A stretch of DNA of 64,000 nt from Bifidobacterium aerophilum (GCF_010667685.1 NZ_WHZW01000004.1:59449-123448), one strand, 5' to 3'; shown: positions 40,793 through 51,572, numbered from the stretch's first letter. Translations and numbers: made by a program. Notes: a model not told the origin generated them from the sequence alone.

Positions 40793-42139
40793 ATGAACAC
40801 CATATATATGACCGACGGCCCGGAACGCATGTTCACGCCGATCGAAGAGGACGCAGCCGGCGCCGCCGACGTGACGATAACCATCGACCCCGGACACCGA
40901 CATCAGAGCATCGACGGATTCGGCGCATCGTTCACCGACGCATCCGCCCACCTGATCGGTCAGATGCTCGACGACAAGGATCGCACGTACGCGATGTCCA
41001 AACTGTTCGATCCCAAACTCGGCATCGGCCTGTCCCTGCTGCGCAACCCGATGGGAGCCTCGGACTACGCACGCACGATCTACAGCTACGACGACATGCC
41101 CGACGGACACGAGGACATGGAACTCGAGCACTTCTCCATCCATCATGACGAGGAAAGCATCATTCCGCTGACCAAATGGGCCATGGAACTCAACCCGCAG
41201 CTCAAGCTCATCGCCTCGCCTTGGAGCGCGCCGGGATGGATGAAGACCAGCGGTTCCATGATCGGCGGAGAACTCAAGGAGGATCGCTACGAGGTCTACG
41301 CCCGGTACTTCGTGCGGTTCCTCCAGACGTACGCCGAGCAGGGCGTTCCGGTATTCGCCGTCACGCCGCAGAACGAGCCGCTGTTCGTGCCCGGCCACTA
41401 TCCGGGCATGCTGATGCCGGCGGACCGGGAGGTGCGTTTCGTGCGCGACTTCCTGCGCCCCGCCCTGCACGATGCGGGACTCGCCACGCGCGTGTTCGGC
41501 TATGACCACAACTGGGACCGCATCGATTATCCGCTGAACCTGCTCGACGACGCGGCCGACGCGTTCGACGGCATCGCATGGCACTGGTACGGCGGCCGAC
41601 CCGTCAGCCAGTCGCGCGTCGCGGCGGTCTTCCCGGGCAAGGACGTGTACTTCACCGAGGGTTCCGGCGGCGAATGGATTCCCGAATTCGAACCGGCGTT
41701 CAGCAACCTCATGCGCACCGGCATCGACATCCTGCGCAACGGGTCGAAATCGTTCATCCTGTGGAACCTCGCGCTTGACGAGCACAACGGACCGGTAGTC
41801 CCCGGCTTCGGACGCAGCACCTGTCGCGGCCTGCTGCGCGTCGACCGGCGCGACCGGACCGTGGAATACACGCTGGACTATTACGGTCTGGCCCACTTCA
41901 GCAAGTTCATCCGCCCTGGTGCGGTGCGTATCGACAGCAGTCAGGCTGGTGGCGTGCGTTCGTTGGCCTGCCGCAATCTGGATGGTTCCACAGTCGCGGT
42001 GCTGTTCAACGACACCGATCAGGACATGCGGGTCGTTGTGAACGTCGCCGGAATGGGCGGTTCGTCGCGCGCGGCGCTGCTGCCGGCCAAGGCCGCGCTG
42101 ACCGTGGTCTGGAACGACGAGAATAATGGCATGCGATGA
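40793..42139 (+). CDS. GH30 family glycosidase (intracellular)
   Basis: A 448-residue retaining beta-glycosidase of family GH30 (glucosylceramidase group). The acid/base is Glu in T-P-Q-N-E-P near residue 196 and the nucleophile is Glu in Y-F-T-E-G-S near 289; I-D-G-F-G-A-S-F-T near residue 40 and H-W-Y-G-G near 263 are family marks. A short C-terminal beta-side domain ends the protein. There is no signal peptide, so it acts on sugars brought in by the adjacent ABC importer, such as gentio-type beta-glucosides. The ATG at 40793 has AAGGAAG upstream; the frame starts nine codons earlier without one. Confidence 0.9.
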   Translation: MNTIYMTDGPERMFTPIEEDAAGAADVTITIDPGHRHQSIDGFGASFTDASAHLIGQMLDDKDRTYAMSKLFDPKLGIGLSLLRNPMGASDYARTIYSYDDMPDGHEDMELEHFSIHHDEESIIPLTKWAMELNPQLKLIASPWSAPGWMKTSGSMIGGELKEDRYEVYARYFVRFLQTYAEQGVPVFAVTPQNEPLFVPGHYPGMLMPADREVRFVRDFLRPALHDAGLATRVFGYDHNWDRIDYPLNLLDDAADAFDGIAWHWYGGRPVSQSRVAAVFPGKDVYFTEGSGGEWIPEFEPAFSNLMRTGIDILRNGSKSFILWNLALDEHNGPVVPGFGRSTCRGLLRVDRRDRTVEYTLDYYGLAHFSKFIRPGAVRIDSSQAGGVRSLACRNLDGSTVAVLFNDTDQDMRVVVNVAGMGGSSRAALLPAKAALTVVWNDENNGMR

Positions 42140-42762
42140 AACTGTTTTCCATTGACGGCAAGCTATACCGCACGCTTGAACTGGTCTGGCAGGTGATGGA
42201 ACTGAGCCTGCTGTTCCTGCTCGGCTCCGTGCCGATCGTCACGATCGGGGCAAGTGCGGCGGCGATGTTCCGCGTGCGGTTCGACATGATCGAAGAAGGC
42301 TCCGTGCCGATCGCGTCCCGTTTCAGATCGGCCTACCTGCGCGCTCTGAAACGTGCAGTGCCGGTATGGCTGATCATGGTCTCCGGATTCGTCGTGCTGC
42401 TTGCCGCGTACTGGGGTGCTGCCATGCTGACGGGCGGCAACCAGTACATACTGATGCCGCTGGTTGCAGTCGGAGCCGTGTGGATGCTGACATGCGTCAA
42501 CGTGTTTCCCCTGCTCGCGCTCCGGCCGGCAATGGACGTTCCGATTGCGATGCTGTTTCGCGAGGCCGTTCGCGCCGGGCTGGGGCATGTGCTGCAATCC
42601 GCGCTGATGGTGTGCGCGCTGCTGGCCGCCGTGCTGTCGGTGGCGTTCGTGCCGTGGCTGTTGCTCGTGGCGCTGCTCTTTTTCCCCGGGCTAGTGTGCT
42701 ATGCGAGGGCGTGGCTCATCCGGTGGACGCGCGTGGAGAGCGGTGCGGCCATGGCGCCCTGA
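42136..42762 (+). CDS. DUF624 (YesL-like) membrane protein
   Basis: A 208-residue protein with about five membrane segments, beginning L-S-L-L-F-L-L-G-S-V-P-I-V-T-I-G near residue 20. DUF624/YesL genes regularly accompany LplABC-type sugar importers in carbohydrate loci; their exact role is unknown. It overlaps the GH30 stop by four bases (ATGA) and belongs to the same operon. Confidence 0.78.
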   Translation: MKLFSIDGKLYRTLELVWQVMELSLLFLLGSVPIVTIGASAAAMFRVRFDMIEEGSVPIASRFRSAYLRALKRAVPVWLIMVSGFVVLLAAYWGAAMLTGGNQYILMPLVAVGAVWMLTCVNVFPLLALRPAMDVPIAMLFREAVRAGLGHVLQSALMVCALLAAVLSVAFVPWLLLVALLFFPGLVCYARAWLIRWTRVESGAAMAP

Positions 42763-42817
42763 CCGGGCCGTCAAACGCCGTATGGAAAACCCCGATCGTA
42801 GTAGTAGGTAGGTCATT

Positions 42818-43525
42818 ATGCAGGACAATGTGCAGCACGATGCGCGCGACCGCGGGTCCAAACCCCGCAAGCACCGCCCGGAAACCGAGCAGAAACGACG
42901 CGAGATCATAGCCGCCGCGTCGCAGGTATTCGCGGAAAAGGGATTCAACGACGGGACGCTGGAAGAGATCGCCGAACGAACCGGCCTCACGCGGGCCGGC
43001 GTGCTCCACCACTTCGGGTCCAAAAGCGCCCTGCTGATGGAAGTGGTGAAAAACCGCGACGTCTCCGGAGGCCAGCAGCGCGAGCAGACGCACATCGACC
43101 ACGGCGAGGACTGGTTTCGCCATCTCGCTGCCACGGCCGACGACAACGCCAAGCATCCGGGCATGGTGCGCCTGTTCACCATGATGTCCGGAGAATCGGT
43201 CGTCAAAAAGAACGCCAGCATGCCGTACTTCCGGGACCGATACCGTGACCTGCGCAACGACCTGATGGCCTCGTTCGTCCAGATGGCCAAGGAACGCAAG
43301 GCCACCATCAACATGGCCGAAGCCGAGATGGCGAGCTCGGCCATCATCGCGGTCATGGACGGATTGCAGTACCAGTGGCTGCTGCAGCAGGGGGAAGACG
43401 ACGGCGGAGCCGACTCGTCCGAAGACACTGGCCCCATCGATCTTGCGGAATACACACGTTATGCGATCAATGTGCTAGTCGCGGCCGTGTTGGAGCACCA
43501 TGATGATCCGCCGTTGATCCAATGA
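42818..43525 (+). CDS. TetR family transcriptional regulator
   Basis: A 235-residue repressor-type protein. The N-terminal helix-turn-helix runs at about residues 25-75 (I-I-A-A-A-S-Q-V-F-A-E-K-G-F-N-D-G-T-L and V-L-H-H-F-G-S-K-S-A-L-L). The all-helical ligand domain follows. It lies at the end of the ABC-GH30 operon and is the natural candidate for the TTACT-N3-AGTAA sites before that operon, but no direct evidence links them. Confidence 0.87.
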   Translation: MQDNVQHDARDRGSKPRKHRPETEQKRREIIAAASQVFAEKGFNDGTLEEIAERTGLTRAGVLHHFGSKSALLMEVVKNRDVSGGQQREQTHIDHGEDWFRHLAATADDNAKHPGMVRLFTMMSGESVVKKNASMPYFRDRYRDLRNDLMASFVQMAKERKATINMAEAEMASSAIIAVMDGLQYQWLLQQGEDDGGADSSEDTGPIDLAEYTRYAINVLVAAVLEHHDDPPLIQ

Positions 43526-43604
43526 GCAGCGCAGGACGGCCGGATGCGACGGTACGTCAGTCTGTCTTGCCGGTATGCAGGAAGAGCGCTGTAATGGAGC
43601 TGCG

Positions 43605-43620
43605 AAGTATTCGAATGAAT
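43605..43620. promoter_or_regulatory. operator-like site before the GntR gene
   Basis: The right half TCGAATGAAT is perfect against the PTS operator motif; the left half is degenerate. It lies 77 bp before the GntR start, just upstream of a possible -10 (TACTAT, 43634-43639), suggesting autoregulation. Confidence 0.5.
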
Positions 43621-43696
43621 CTGAGTCATGCGATACTATGGCAGTCGTATGTCACGTCGAAGTGACGTGACTGGATGATGCAACTGTGGAGGGCAT

Positions 43697-44395
43697 ATGA
43701 AGTACCGTGAACTGGCGAAGATTCTCAAGGTGGAGATTGATAGGGGCAAATACCGTGACACGGGAAAGCTGCCCACCGAGCCCGAGCTCATGGAGCAGTT
43801 CGGTGCGACCCGGTACTGCGTGCGTAACGCCATAGCCCTGCTGGCCGAGCTCGGCGATGTGTACCCGGTGCAGGGCAGCGGCATGTTCGTCCGGGAGAAC
43901 AGGCGCGAGGGCTGCCTCAACATCAACGGCACGAGAGGCATGACTTCGGAGTTTCCCGGCCATTCCGTGTCCTCCAAGCTGATCAAGCTGGAGCAGCGCG
44001 AGGCGGGCGCGGACTCTGCGCGCCTCAAGTGCGCCGCCGACGCCAAAGTCTATAGCGTCTCGCGCCTGCGCCTGCTGGACGACGAGCCGTTCGCCATCGA
44101 GTACGCCCTGTATCTCAAGGAGTTCGTGCCGTATCTCAGCGAGGAGATTGCTAGCGGCTCCATCTATGCGTATATTCGCGAGGACCTGGGGCTGAGCACG
44201 GGCTTTGCGGACAAGCTGATATACGCGCGAGAGCTGGACTATGGCCGGGCCGACCTCCTCGGCCTGTCGGCTGGGGATCCCGCCCTGGTGGTCGAGGACG
44301 ACGCCTATCTGGCCAGCGGACGCATGTTCAACGCCGGCACGGTCTACTACCACTACAAGAAGGCCACGTTTTTTAATTTCGCCGACCTGAAGTAG
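43697..44395 (+). CDS. GntR family regulator with UTRA domain
   Basis: A 232-residue HutC-type regulator: winged helix at residues 1-70 (L-P-T-E-P-E-L-M-E-Q-F-G-A-T-R-Y-C-V-R-N-A) and a UTRA effector domain from about 85 (S-S-K-L-I-K-L-E, V-Y-S-V-S-R-L-R, F-A-I-E-Y). UTRA proteins usually sense phosphorylated sugars. It directly precedes the PTS operon, whose promoter carries four copies of a palindrome also found before this gene. It is therefore the likely specific regulator of phospho-beta-glucoside metabolism here. Confidence 0.88.
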   Translation: MKYRELAKILKVEIDRGKYRDTGKLPTEPELMEQFGATRYCVRNAIALLAELGDVYPVQGSGMFVRENRREGCLNINGTRGMTSEFPGHSVSSKLIKLEQREAGADSARLKCAADAKVYSVSRLRLLDDEPFAIEYALYLKEFVPYLSEEIASGSIYAYIREDLGLSTGFADKLIYARELDYGRADLLGLSAGDPALVVEDDAYLASGRMFNAGTVYYHYKKATFFNFADLK

Positions 44396-44481
44396 TCCCT
44401 TATATGCGTGAGGCGGCGTTGCCGGTTGGGCGGCGCGTCGTCTTGCGGTATTCCCTCGGGGAGGCGACACACCGTATCTAA

Positions 44482-44568
44482 AATCATTCGAATGAATTTG
44501 ACACAGCCGAATGAAACTCGTATATTGTAGTCAAGTCATTCGGATGTTACCTATTCATTCGAATGACT
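44482..44568 (+). promoter_or_regulatory. PTS operon promoter with four operator copies
   Basis: TTGACA (44498-44503) and TATATT (44521-44526) are spaced by 17 bp, the best promoter in the window. Around it lie ATTCATTCGAATGAAT-type sites at 44482-44497 (overlapping the -35), a half site in the spacer (44508-44517), 44533-44548 and 44553-44568. A repressor bound there would block polymerase. Confidence 0.8.
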
Positions 44569-44644
44569 TGACCAACGGAAAGGAAACCGGGGTGGTGCAA
44601 GGACGCCGGCCCGGAAGATCACATCAGTCCGAAGGAGGACGAGA

Positions 44645-46006
44645 ATGAAGGAGTTCGGCAACACATTGCTCAACGGCTTCATGAAATTCGCGACGACCAA
44701 GGCAGTCACCGCTCTGAAGGACGGCTTCGTGCTCACGATGCCGGCCACCCTGGTGGGATCGCTGTTCCTGCTGCTCGCGAACCTGCCGTTCGAGGGCTAC
44801 ACGGACTTCATGAACAACCTGCTCACCGATAAATGGAACATCGGCCTGAACCAGGTGTCCGCCGGCACGTTCAACATCCTGGCCATCATCATCGCCGTCG
44901 GCATCGGCTACGCCTACGCTCGCAACGAGAAGGAAGACGGCATCTCCTCCGGCCTGCTGGCCCTGGTCGCCTTCTTCATCCTCTCGCCGTCCTCGGTGAG
45001 CATCGACCACAGCACCGTCGACGCGATCAAGGAAGGCACTACCGCCTCCGTATCCGGCGCGATCTCCACCTCGTGGACCGGCGGCAACGGCGTGATCACC
45101 GCCATCATCGTCGGCCTGCTGTCCGGCCTGGTGTTCGTCAAGTGCATGAAGCACAACCTCAAGATCAAGCTGCCCGACTCCGTGCCCGAGGGCGTGTCCA
45201 ACGCGTTCTCCGCCATGATTCCCGGCTTCTTCGTGGTGCTCGGTTCCGCCATCATCTACCATCTGTGCCAGCTGTTCGGCGGCGTGAGCTTCACCGAGCT
45301 CATCTTCAAGATCCTGCAGACCCCGATGCAGAACCTCACCGACAACTGGGCCGGCGCGATCATCATCACCCTGCTCATTTCCATCCTCTTCTGGTGCGGC
45401 ATCCACGGCCCGAACGTCGTCATGGGCATCATGGTGCCACTGCTGACCGCCAACTCCGTGGCCAACCAGGCTCTCATGGACGCAGGCAAGGCCGTTACCA
45501 CCGCCGACGGCGGCCACATCCTCACCCCGCAGATCGTCGACTGCTTCGTCAAGTTCGGCGGCACCGGCATCACCCTCGGCCTGCTCATCGCCGGCCTGAT
45601 CGTGGCCAAGTCGAGCCAGATGAAGGAAATGTCGAAGCTGTCCATCGTGCCGGGTCTGTTCAACATCAACGAGCCGGTCATCTTCGGTCTTCCGATCGTG
45701 TTCAACCCGTTCTTCCTGATTCCGTTCATCGTAGTCCCGCTGATCGCCATGATCATCACCTACGGCGCGATGTACATCGGCTTCATGCCTCCGTTCGGCG
45801 CCGTCCAGGTGCCGTGGACCACCCCGGTGATCATCTCCGGCTTCCTGCTGGGTGGCTGGAAGGCAGCGCTCATCCAGCTCATCATCCTCGTGATCTCCGT
45901 GGTCGTCTACCTGCCGTTCGTCAAGAAGCAGGACCAGGCATGGATCGCCGAGCAGATCGCCAACGACGCCGACATCGAGACGGCCGCCGCCGCGGCCAAG
46001 GCCTGA
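44645..46006 (+). CDS. PTS lactose/cellobiose-type EIIC permease
   Basis: A 453-residue membrane subunit that moves a beta-glucoside inwards during phosphorylation. About ten hydrophobic segments run from residue 25 to 435. The family motif N-E-P-V-I-F-G-L-P-I-V-F-N-P is near residue 341, and G-I-H-G-P-N near 258 lies in the substrate region. The start has GAAGGAGGACGAG upstream. EIIB and EIIA are separate genes downstream, as in cellobiose systems. Confidence 0.93.
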   Translation: MKEFGNTLLNGFMKFATTKAVTALKDGFVLTMPATLVGSLFLLLANLPFEGYTDFMNNLLTDKWNIGLNQVSAGTFNILAIIIAVGIGYAYARNEKEDGISSGLLALVAFFILSPSSVSIDHSTVDAIKEGTTASVSGAISTSWTGGNGVITAIIVGLLSGLVFVKCMKHNLKIKLPDSVPEGVSNAFSAMIPGFFVVLGSAIIYHLCQLFGGVSFTELIFKILQTPMQNLTDNWAGAIIITLLISILFWCGIHGPNVVMGIMVPLLTANSVANQALMDAGKAVTTADGGHILTPQIVDCFVKFGGTGITLGLLIAGLIVAKSSQMKEMSKLSIVPGLFNINEPVIFGLPIVFNPFFLIPFIVVPLIAMIITYGAMYIGFMPPFGAVQVPWTTPVIISGFLLGGWKAALIQLIILVISVVVYLPFVKKQDQAWIAEQIANDADIETAAAAAKA

Positions 46007-46053
46007 GCCGCCGCACGGCCCGACTCTTCTGATTGATGGCAATCGGATGACAT

Positions 46054-46151
46054 GGGAGCCCGGTACGAGCAACCACCTTTGCCTGGCTCCCTCCTTATCA
46101 ACACTTACATAACACCCGCAACAACCAACCGCCCCACGATCGGTGTGGGGC
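46054..46151 (+). other. two hairpins between EIIC and EIIB
   Basis: GGGAGCC (46054) pairs with GGCTCCC (46085-46091). GCCCCAC (46131) pairs with GTGGGGC (46145-46151), 19 nt before the EIIB start. They may set different mRNA levels for the membrane and soluble subunits. Confidence 0.5.
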
Positions 46152-46170
46152 CCACTGAAAGGAAAACACC

Positions 46171-48323
<2,153 letters not shown>

Positions 48324-48405
48324 ATCGGACGCCGAGCGCGCCGATCGCATCGAGTCAATCGCATCAATCGAGTCAATCCATAGGAAACGCATAAGGAGCG
48401 TCATC

Positions 48406-48666
48406 ATGACCCAGGAATTCACGTTCACCGTCTCCGACCCCGAGGGCATGCACGCTCGGCCCGCCGGCCTGCTGGTCGGCAAGGCGCAGCAATACGAGTC
48501 GACCATCATCATCAACCGCGGCGGCAAGTCCGTGGACGCCAAGCGCATCTTCGGCGTCATGGGACTCGGCGTCAAGCAGGGCGACGAGGTCACCGTCAAG
48601 GTGGAGGGCAACGACGAGGTCAAGGCCGCCGAGGAGTTCGAGCGGTTCCTCAAGGAGAATCTGTGA
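48406..48666 (+). CDS. ptsH: PTS phosphocarrier HPr
   Basis: An 86-residue protein that carries phosphate from Enzyme I to EIIA. The catalytic histidine is His16 in G-M-H-A-R-P-A. The position matching regulatory Ser46 of Firmicutes HPr is Arg47 (D-A-K-R-I-F-G-V-M), so phosphorylation by HPr kinase is not possible at that site. AAGGAG precedes the ATG. It is coupled to ptsI by TGATG overlap. Confidence 0.94.
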   Translation: MTQEFTFTVSDPEGMHARPAGLLVGKAQQYESTIIINRGGKSVDAKRIFGVMGLGVKQGDEVTVKVEGNDEVKAAEEFERFLKENL

Positions 48667-50291
48667 TGAGAACGATACAAGGCGTCGGCGTATCGGCCGG
48701 CATCGCCATCGGCGCGATCCGCGTGCTCGACACCACCGACCACGCCGTCGAACGCCGCGTGGTCGACGATCCGCAGGCCGAGGTGGAGCGCTTCCGCGCG
48801 GCCCGTGACACGGCCGTCGCACAACTCAAGCAACTACGCGACAAGACCGCGGCCGAGTTCGGCGAGGGCAAGGCCGAACTGTTCGACACCCACCAGCTCA
48901 TGCTCCAGGACCCGGACTACGTGGAAAGCATCGAGGACCTGATCACTCAGAGCAAGGTGAACGCCGAGTACGCGGTCAACAGCACCGCCGAACAGTTCGC
49001 CGCCATGTTCGCCGCGATGGACAACTCCTACATGCAGGCTCGCGCCGCCGACGTCAAGGATGTTTCCCGCCGCGTGATCAACGTGCTCGAAGGACGGCGC
49101 GGCGGCACCGCGGCAGCCACAGACGGCGATAGCCACATCATCCTCGCCGAGGACCTTGCCCCCAGCGAGACCGTGCAGCTCGACCGTGCCAAGGTTTTGG
49201 GCTTCGTGACCGCCAAGGGCTCCTCGAACTCGCACACCGCGATCCTGGCCCGCACGATGGGGCTGCCCGCCATCATCGGCATCGGCGACGCCTTCGACCC
49301 GGATGACGACGGCCACGCCGCCGTGATCGACGGCACCAGCGGACTGGTGTTCGTCGACCCGGATGAGTCCACGCTGGCCGAATACCGCGGCAGGAAGGCC
49401 AAGTACGAGGAGCACCTGCGCCTGCTGCAGGAGCTCAAAGGCAAGCCCACTGAGACCAAGGACGGCCGGAAGGTCCGTCTGTACGCCAACATCGGCCGTC
49501 CCTCGGACGTGACCGCGGTGCTGGCCAACGACGCCGAGGGCATCGGCCTGTTCCGCAGCGAGTTCCTGTACCTGGAGAGCGAGGACTACCCGACCGAGGA
49601 GTTCCAGTTCGAGGCGTACAAGGAGGTCGCGCAAAAGATGGGCGATCGACTCGTCGTCATCCGTACGCTTGACATCGGCGCGGACAAGCAGGTCGGCTAC
49701 TTCAATCTGGAGCACGAGGACAACCCCGCCCTCGGCTACCGTGCCATCCGCATCTGCCTGACCCGTCCAGAGATCTTCAAAGTCCAGTTGCGTGCCCTCC
49801 TGCGGGCTTCCGTGTACGGCAATATCGCCATCATGCTGCCCATGATCACCTCGGTGCAGGAGGTGCGCGATGCCAGGAAGATCCTTGACGAGGTCAAAGA
49901 CGAGCTGCGCGGCGAGCACATCGACTTCAACGAGCACATCCAGGTCGGCATCATGATCGAGACTCCCGCCTCCGTCATCATGGCCGACGAACTGGCCGTC
50001 GAGGTCGACTTCTTCTCCATCGGCACCAACGATCTGACCCAGTACACGCTGGCCTGCGACCGCCAGAACCCGAACCTCGCTCGCTTCGCCGACCCGCATT
50101 CGCCCGCCGTGCTGCGCATGATTCAGATGGCTACCGAAGCGGCGCACCGCCACAACATTTGGTGTGGCATCTGCGGCGAACTCGGAGCGGACCTGAGCCT
50201 GACCGACACGTTCCTCGAAATCGGACTCGACGAACTGTCCGTCTCTCCCACCAGCGTTCTGCCACTGCGCAACGCCATCCGCAACCACTGA
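48666..50291 (+). CDS. ptsI: PTS Enzyme I (PEP-protein phosphotransferase)
   Basis: Starts the phosphorelay by taking phosphate from PEP. The 541-residue enzyme has the N-terminal HPr-binding helices, the phospho-histidine near residue 190 in G-S-S-N-S-H-T-A-I-L-A-R, the PEP-site D-F-F-S-I-G-T-N-D-L-T-Q-Y near 448, and the conserved cysteine in W-C-G-I-C-G-E near 500. Its presence with HPr inside the sugar operon makes the cluster a complete phosphotransferase system. Confidence 0.95.
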   Translation: MRTIQGVGVSAGIAIGAIRVLDTTDHAVERRVVDDPQAEVERFRAARDTAVAQLKQLRDKTAAEFGEGKAELFDTHQLMLQDPDYVESIEDLITQSKVNAEYAVNSTAEQFAAMFAAMDNSYMQARAADVKDVSRRVINVLEGRRGGTAAATDGDSHIILAEDLAPSETVQLDRAKVLGFVTAKGSSNSHTAILARTMGLPAIIGIGDAFDPDDDGHAAVIDGTSGLVFVDPDESTLAEYRGRKAKYEEHLRLLQELKGKPTETKDGRKVRLYANIGRPSDVTAVLANDAEGIGLFRSEFLYLESEDYPTEEFQFEAYKEVAQKMGDRLVVIRTLDIGADKQVGYFNLEHEDNPALGYRAIRICLTRPEIFKVQLRALLRASVYGNIAIMLPMITSVQEVRDARKILDEVKDELRGEHIDFNEHIQVGIMIETPASVIMADELAVEVDFFSIGTNDLTQYTLACDRQNPNLARFADPHSPAVLRMIQMATEAAHRHNIWCGICGELGADLSLTDTFLEIGLDELSVSPTSVLPLRNAIRNH

Positions 50292-50340
50292 GCAACGGTC
50301 GGCTCTCAACAACCATCTCGGCAGCAAGGAAAATCAGTCA

Positions 50341-50903
50341 TGGAAACGCTCGGCATCGATATCGGCGGCACCGTCATCGTCAACGGTCAATAGGCCAGAG
50401 GCGGGTTTGGCATGGCTGGTGAGATTGGACACATGGGCATGGTTCCCGACGGCGAGGCCTGCGGGTGCGGTCTGTTTGAATGCGCCGAACAGTATGCCTC
50501 CGGCTCCGCATTGGAACGGTTCGCATGGTCCGCGGCCAGAAGGCAGCCCTGCCAGTCGGAGCATCTGCTCGAGGCGTGCGAATACGACCGAAGCAAGCTC
50601 ATCGGCCCGATGGTGAGGGACGCCGCCCAGCAGGGCGATCTCACCGCCAACGAGGCGTTCGACCGGCTTGGCGAATGGCTTGGCCGTCTCATGGCCAATC
50701 TGGCCTCCGTGCTGGACCCCGATACCTTCGTCATCGGCGGAGGCGTCGCCGAGGTCGGCGGCATACTGCTTGACCCCGCGCGAGCCGCGTTCAGCCGCTA
50801 TCTTGAGACCAGCATGTACCGCCAGCATGCCAGCGTTCTGGAAGCCAAGGCCGGCGACATGGCCGGTGTCATCGGCGCCGCCGATCTGGCGAGAATCGAC
50901 TAG
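50341..50903 (+). pseudogene. broken ROK glucokinase (internal deletion plus amber stop)
   Basis: The reading frame starts M-E-T-L-G-I-D-I-G-G-T with a good ribosome site, then runs straight into V-I-V-N-G-Q, a segment that lies about 120 residues further on in an intact ROK kinase such as the one at 29 kb. A TAG follows where Leu is expected (V-I-V-N-G-Q-*-A-R-G-G-F-G). In the same frame the rest is complete: G-E-I-G-H, zinc motif C-G-C-G-L-F-E-C-A-E and the normal C-terminus. A deletion between two GGCGGC stretches would explain the join. Confidence 0.85.
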
Positions 50904-50910
50904 ATGACCG

Positions 50911-51350
50911 ATATGCAGGGAAGATTTTGCGGCGGGCGTTTCCGACGGTGGATGCGGGACACCCGCCGTCGTCATATCCGTGGTCGCGGCGATCGCTCTT
51001 GCGGTCTGCATTGGCGGTGGCTGGTATTCCGCACTGCGGGCGACCACGCGGCTGCGGGCCGTCGCCATCCCGTCGACGCGGAGGACATCCGTTCGCGGAG
51101 CGAGACAGGCCGCGACATTGCTTCGGGCGACCTGCGCAAGACCGTTCGCGTTGGTCTCCAGTGCCGAGAACAGCACCATCGACTACTCCCGGGCGTACTC
51201 GTACATCGAGGACATCGGGGACGGACGAGGGTATACGGGCGGCATGCTCGACGTGGTACGCCGATACATGCGGGTTGAACCTGACAACCAACTCGCGCGG
51301 TTTCTCCCCGCGCTGATCGCCGGTCTCTCCGTGCTCACTTACCGTCACTG
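50911..51350 (+). pseudogene. remnant of a GH46 chitosanase
   Basis: Late in the stretch, F-A-L-V-S-S-A-E-N-S-T-I-D and Y-I-E-D-I-G-D-G-R-G-Y-T match the two catalytic motifs of GH46 chitosanases (Glu of SSAENS, Asp of the DIGDGRGYT loop). A signal-anchor-like segment (V-V-I-S-V-V-A-A-I-A-L-A-V-C-I-G-G-G) lies upstream. The parts are in shifting frames: the middle (D-A-E-D-I-R-S...G-D-L-R-K-T) is in another frame, so shifts occur near 51065 and 51147. About 20 residues after G-Y-T-G-G are missing and the C-terminal half is gone, cut by the inverted repeat at 51333. Confidence 0.75.
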
Positions 51351-51413
51351 ACCATCACTTACCCTCTCGCTCATCCTTGGAAAGTAAGTGATGGTCAGTG
51401 ACGGTAAGTGAGC
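51333..51413. repeat. perfect 30-bp inverted repeat
   Basis: 51333-51362 and 51384-51413 are exact complements around a 21-nt centre. The arms contain GTAAGTGA twice. It sits at the broken end of the chitosanase remnant, 117 bp from the right island border. Confidence 0.85.
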
Positions 51414-51498
51414 GACGATGTGTCTGGTCAATGGAAAGTGGAGCGTGCGCGGCGACATGTCCCTCCCTCATCGATCCTGAAAATCTGGGATAGCAGGA

Positions 51499-51530
51499 AA
51501 CCCCTTGGAACCGTTGGGTTCCAAGGGGTT
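51499..51530 (-). terminator. terminator of tRNA-Arg(CCT)
   Basis: AACCCCTTGGAACC and its complement form a 14-bp stem around a 4-nt loop, directly after the tRNA on the minus strand. It differs from the terminator beside the truncated tRNA copy at 31.2 kb. Confidence 0.8.
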
Positions 51531-51572
51531 GAACGTGCCCCGGATCAGATTCGAACTGACGACACCCGCTTT
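51530..51572 (-). repeat. attachment-site copy within tRNA-Arg(CCT)
   Basis: The 43-bp partner of 31237-31279, forming the right border of the presumed island and completing the intact tRNA gene. Confidence 0.85.

Noticed and set aside
50334..51179. Long minus-strand frame opposite the broken glucokinase and chitosanase
   Set aside because: It mirrors the kinase remnant with no protein features of its own; the plus strand explains the sequence better.
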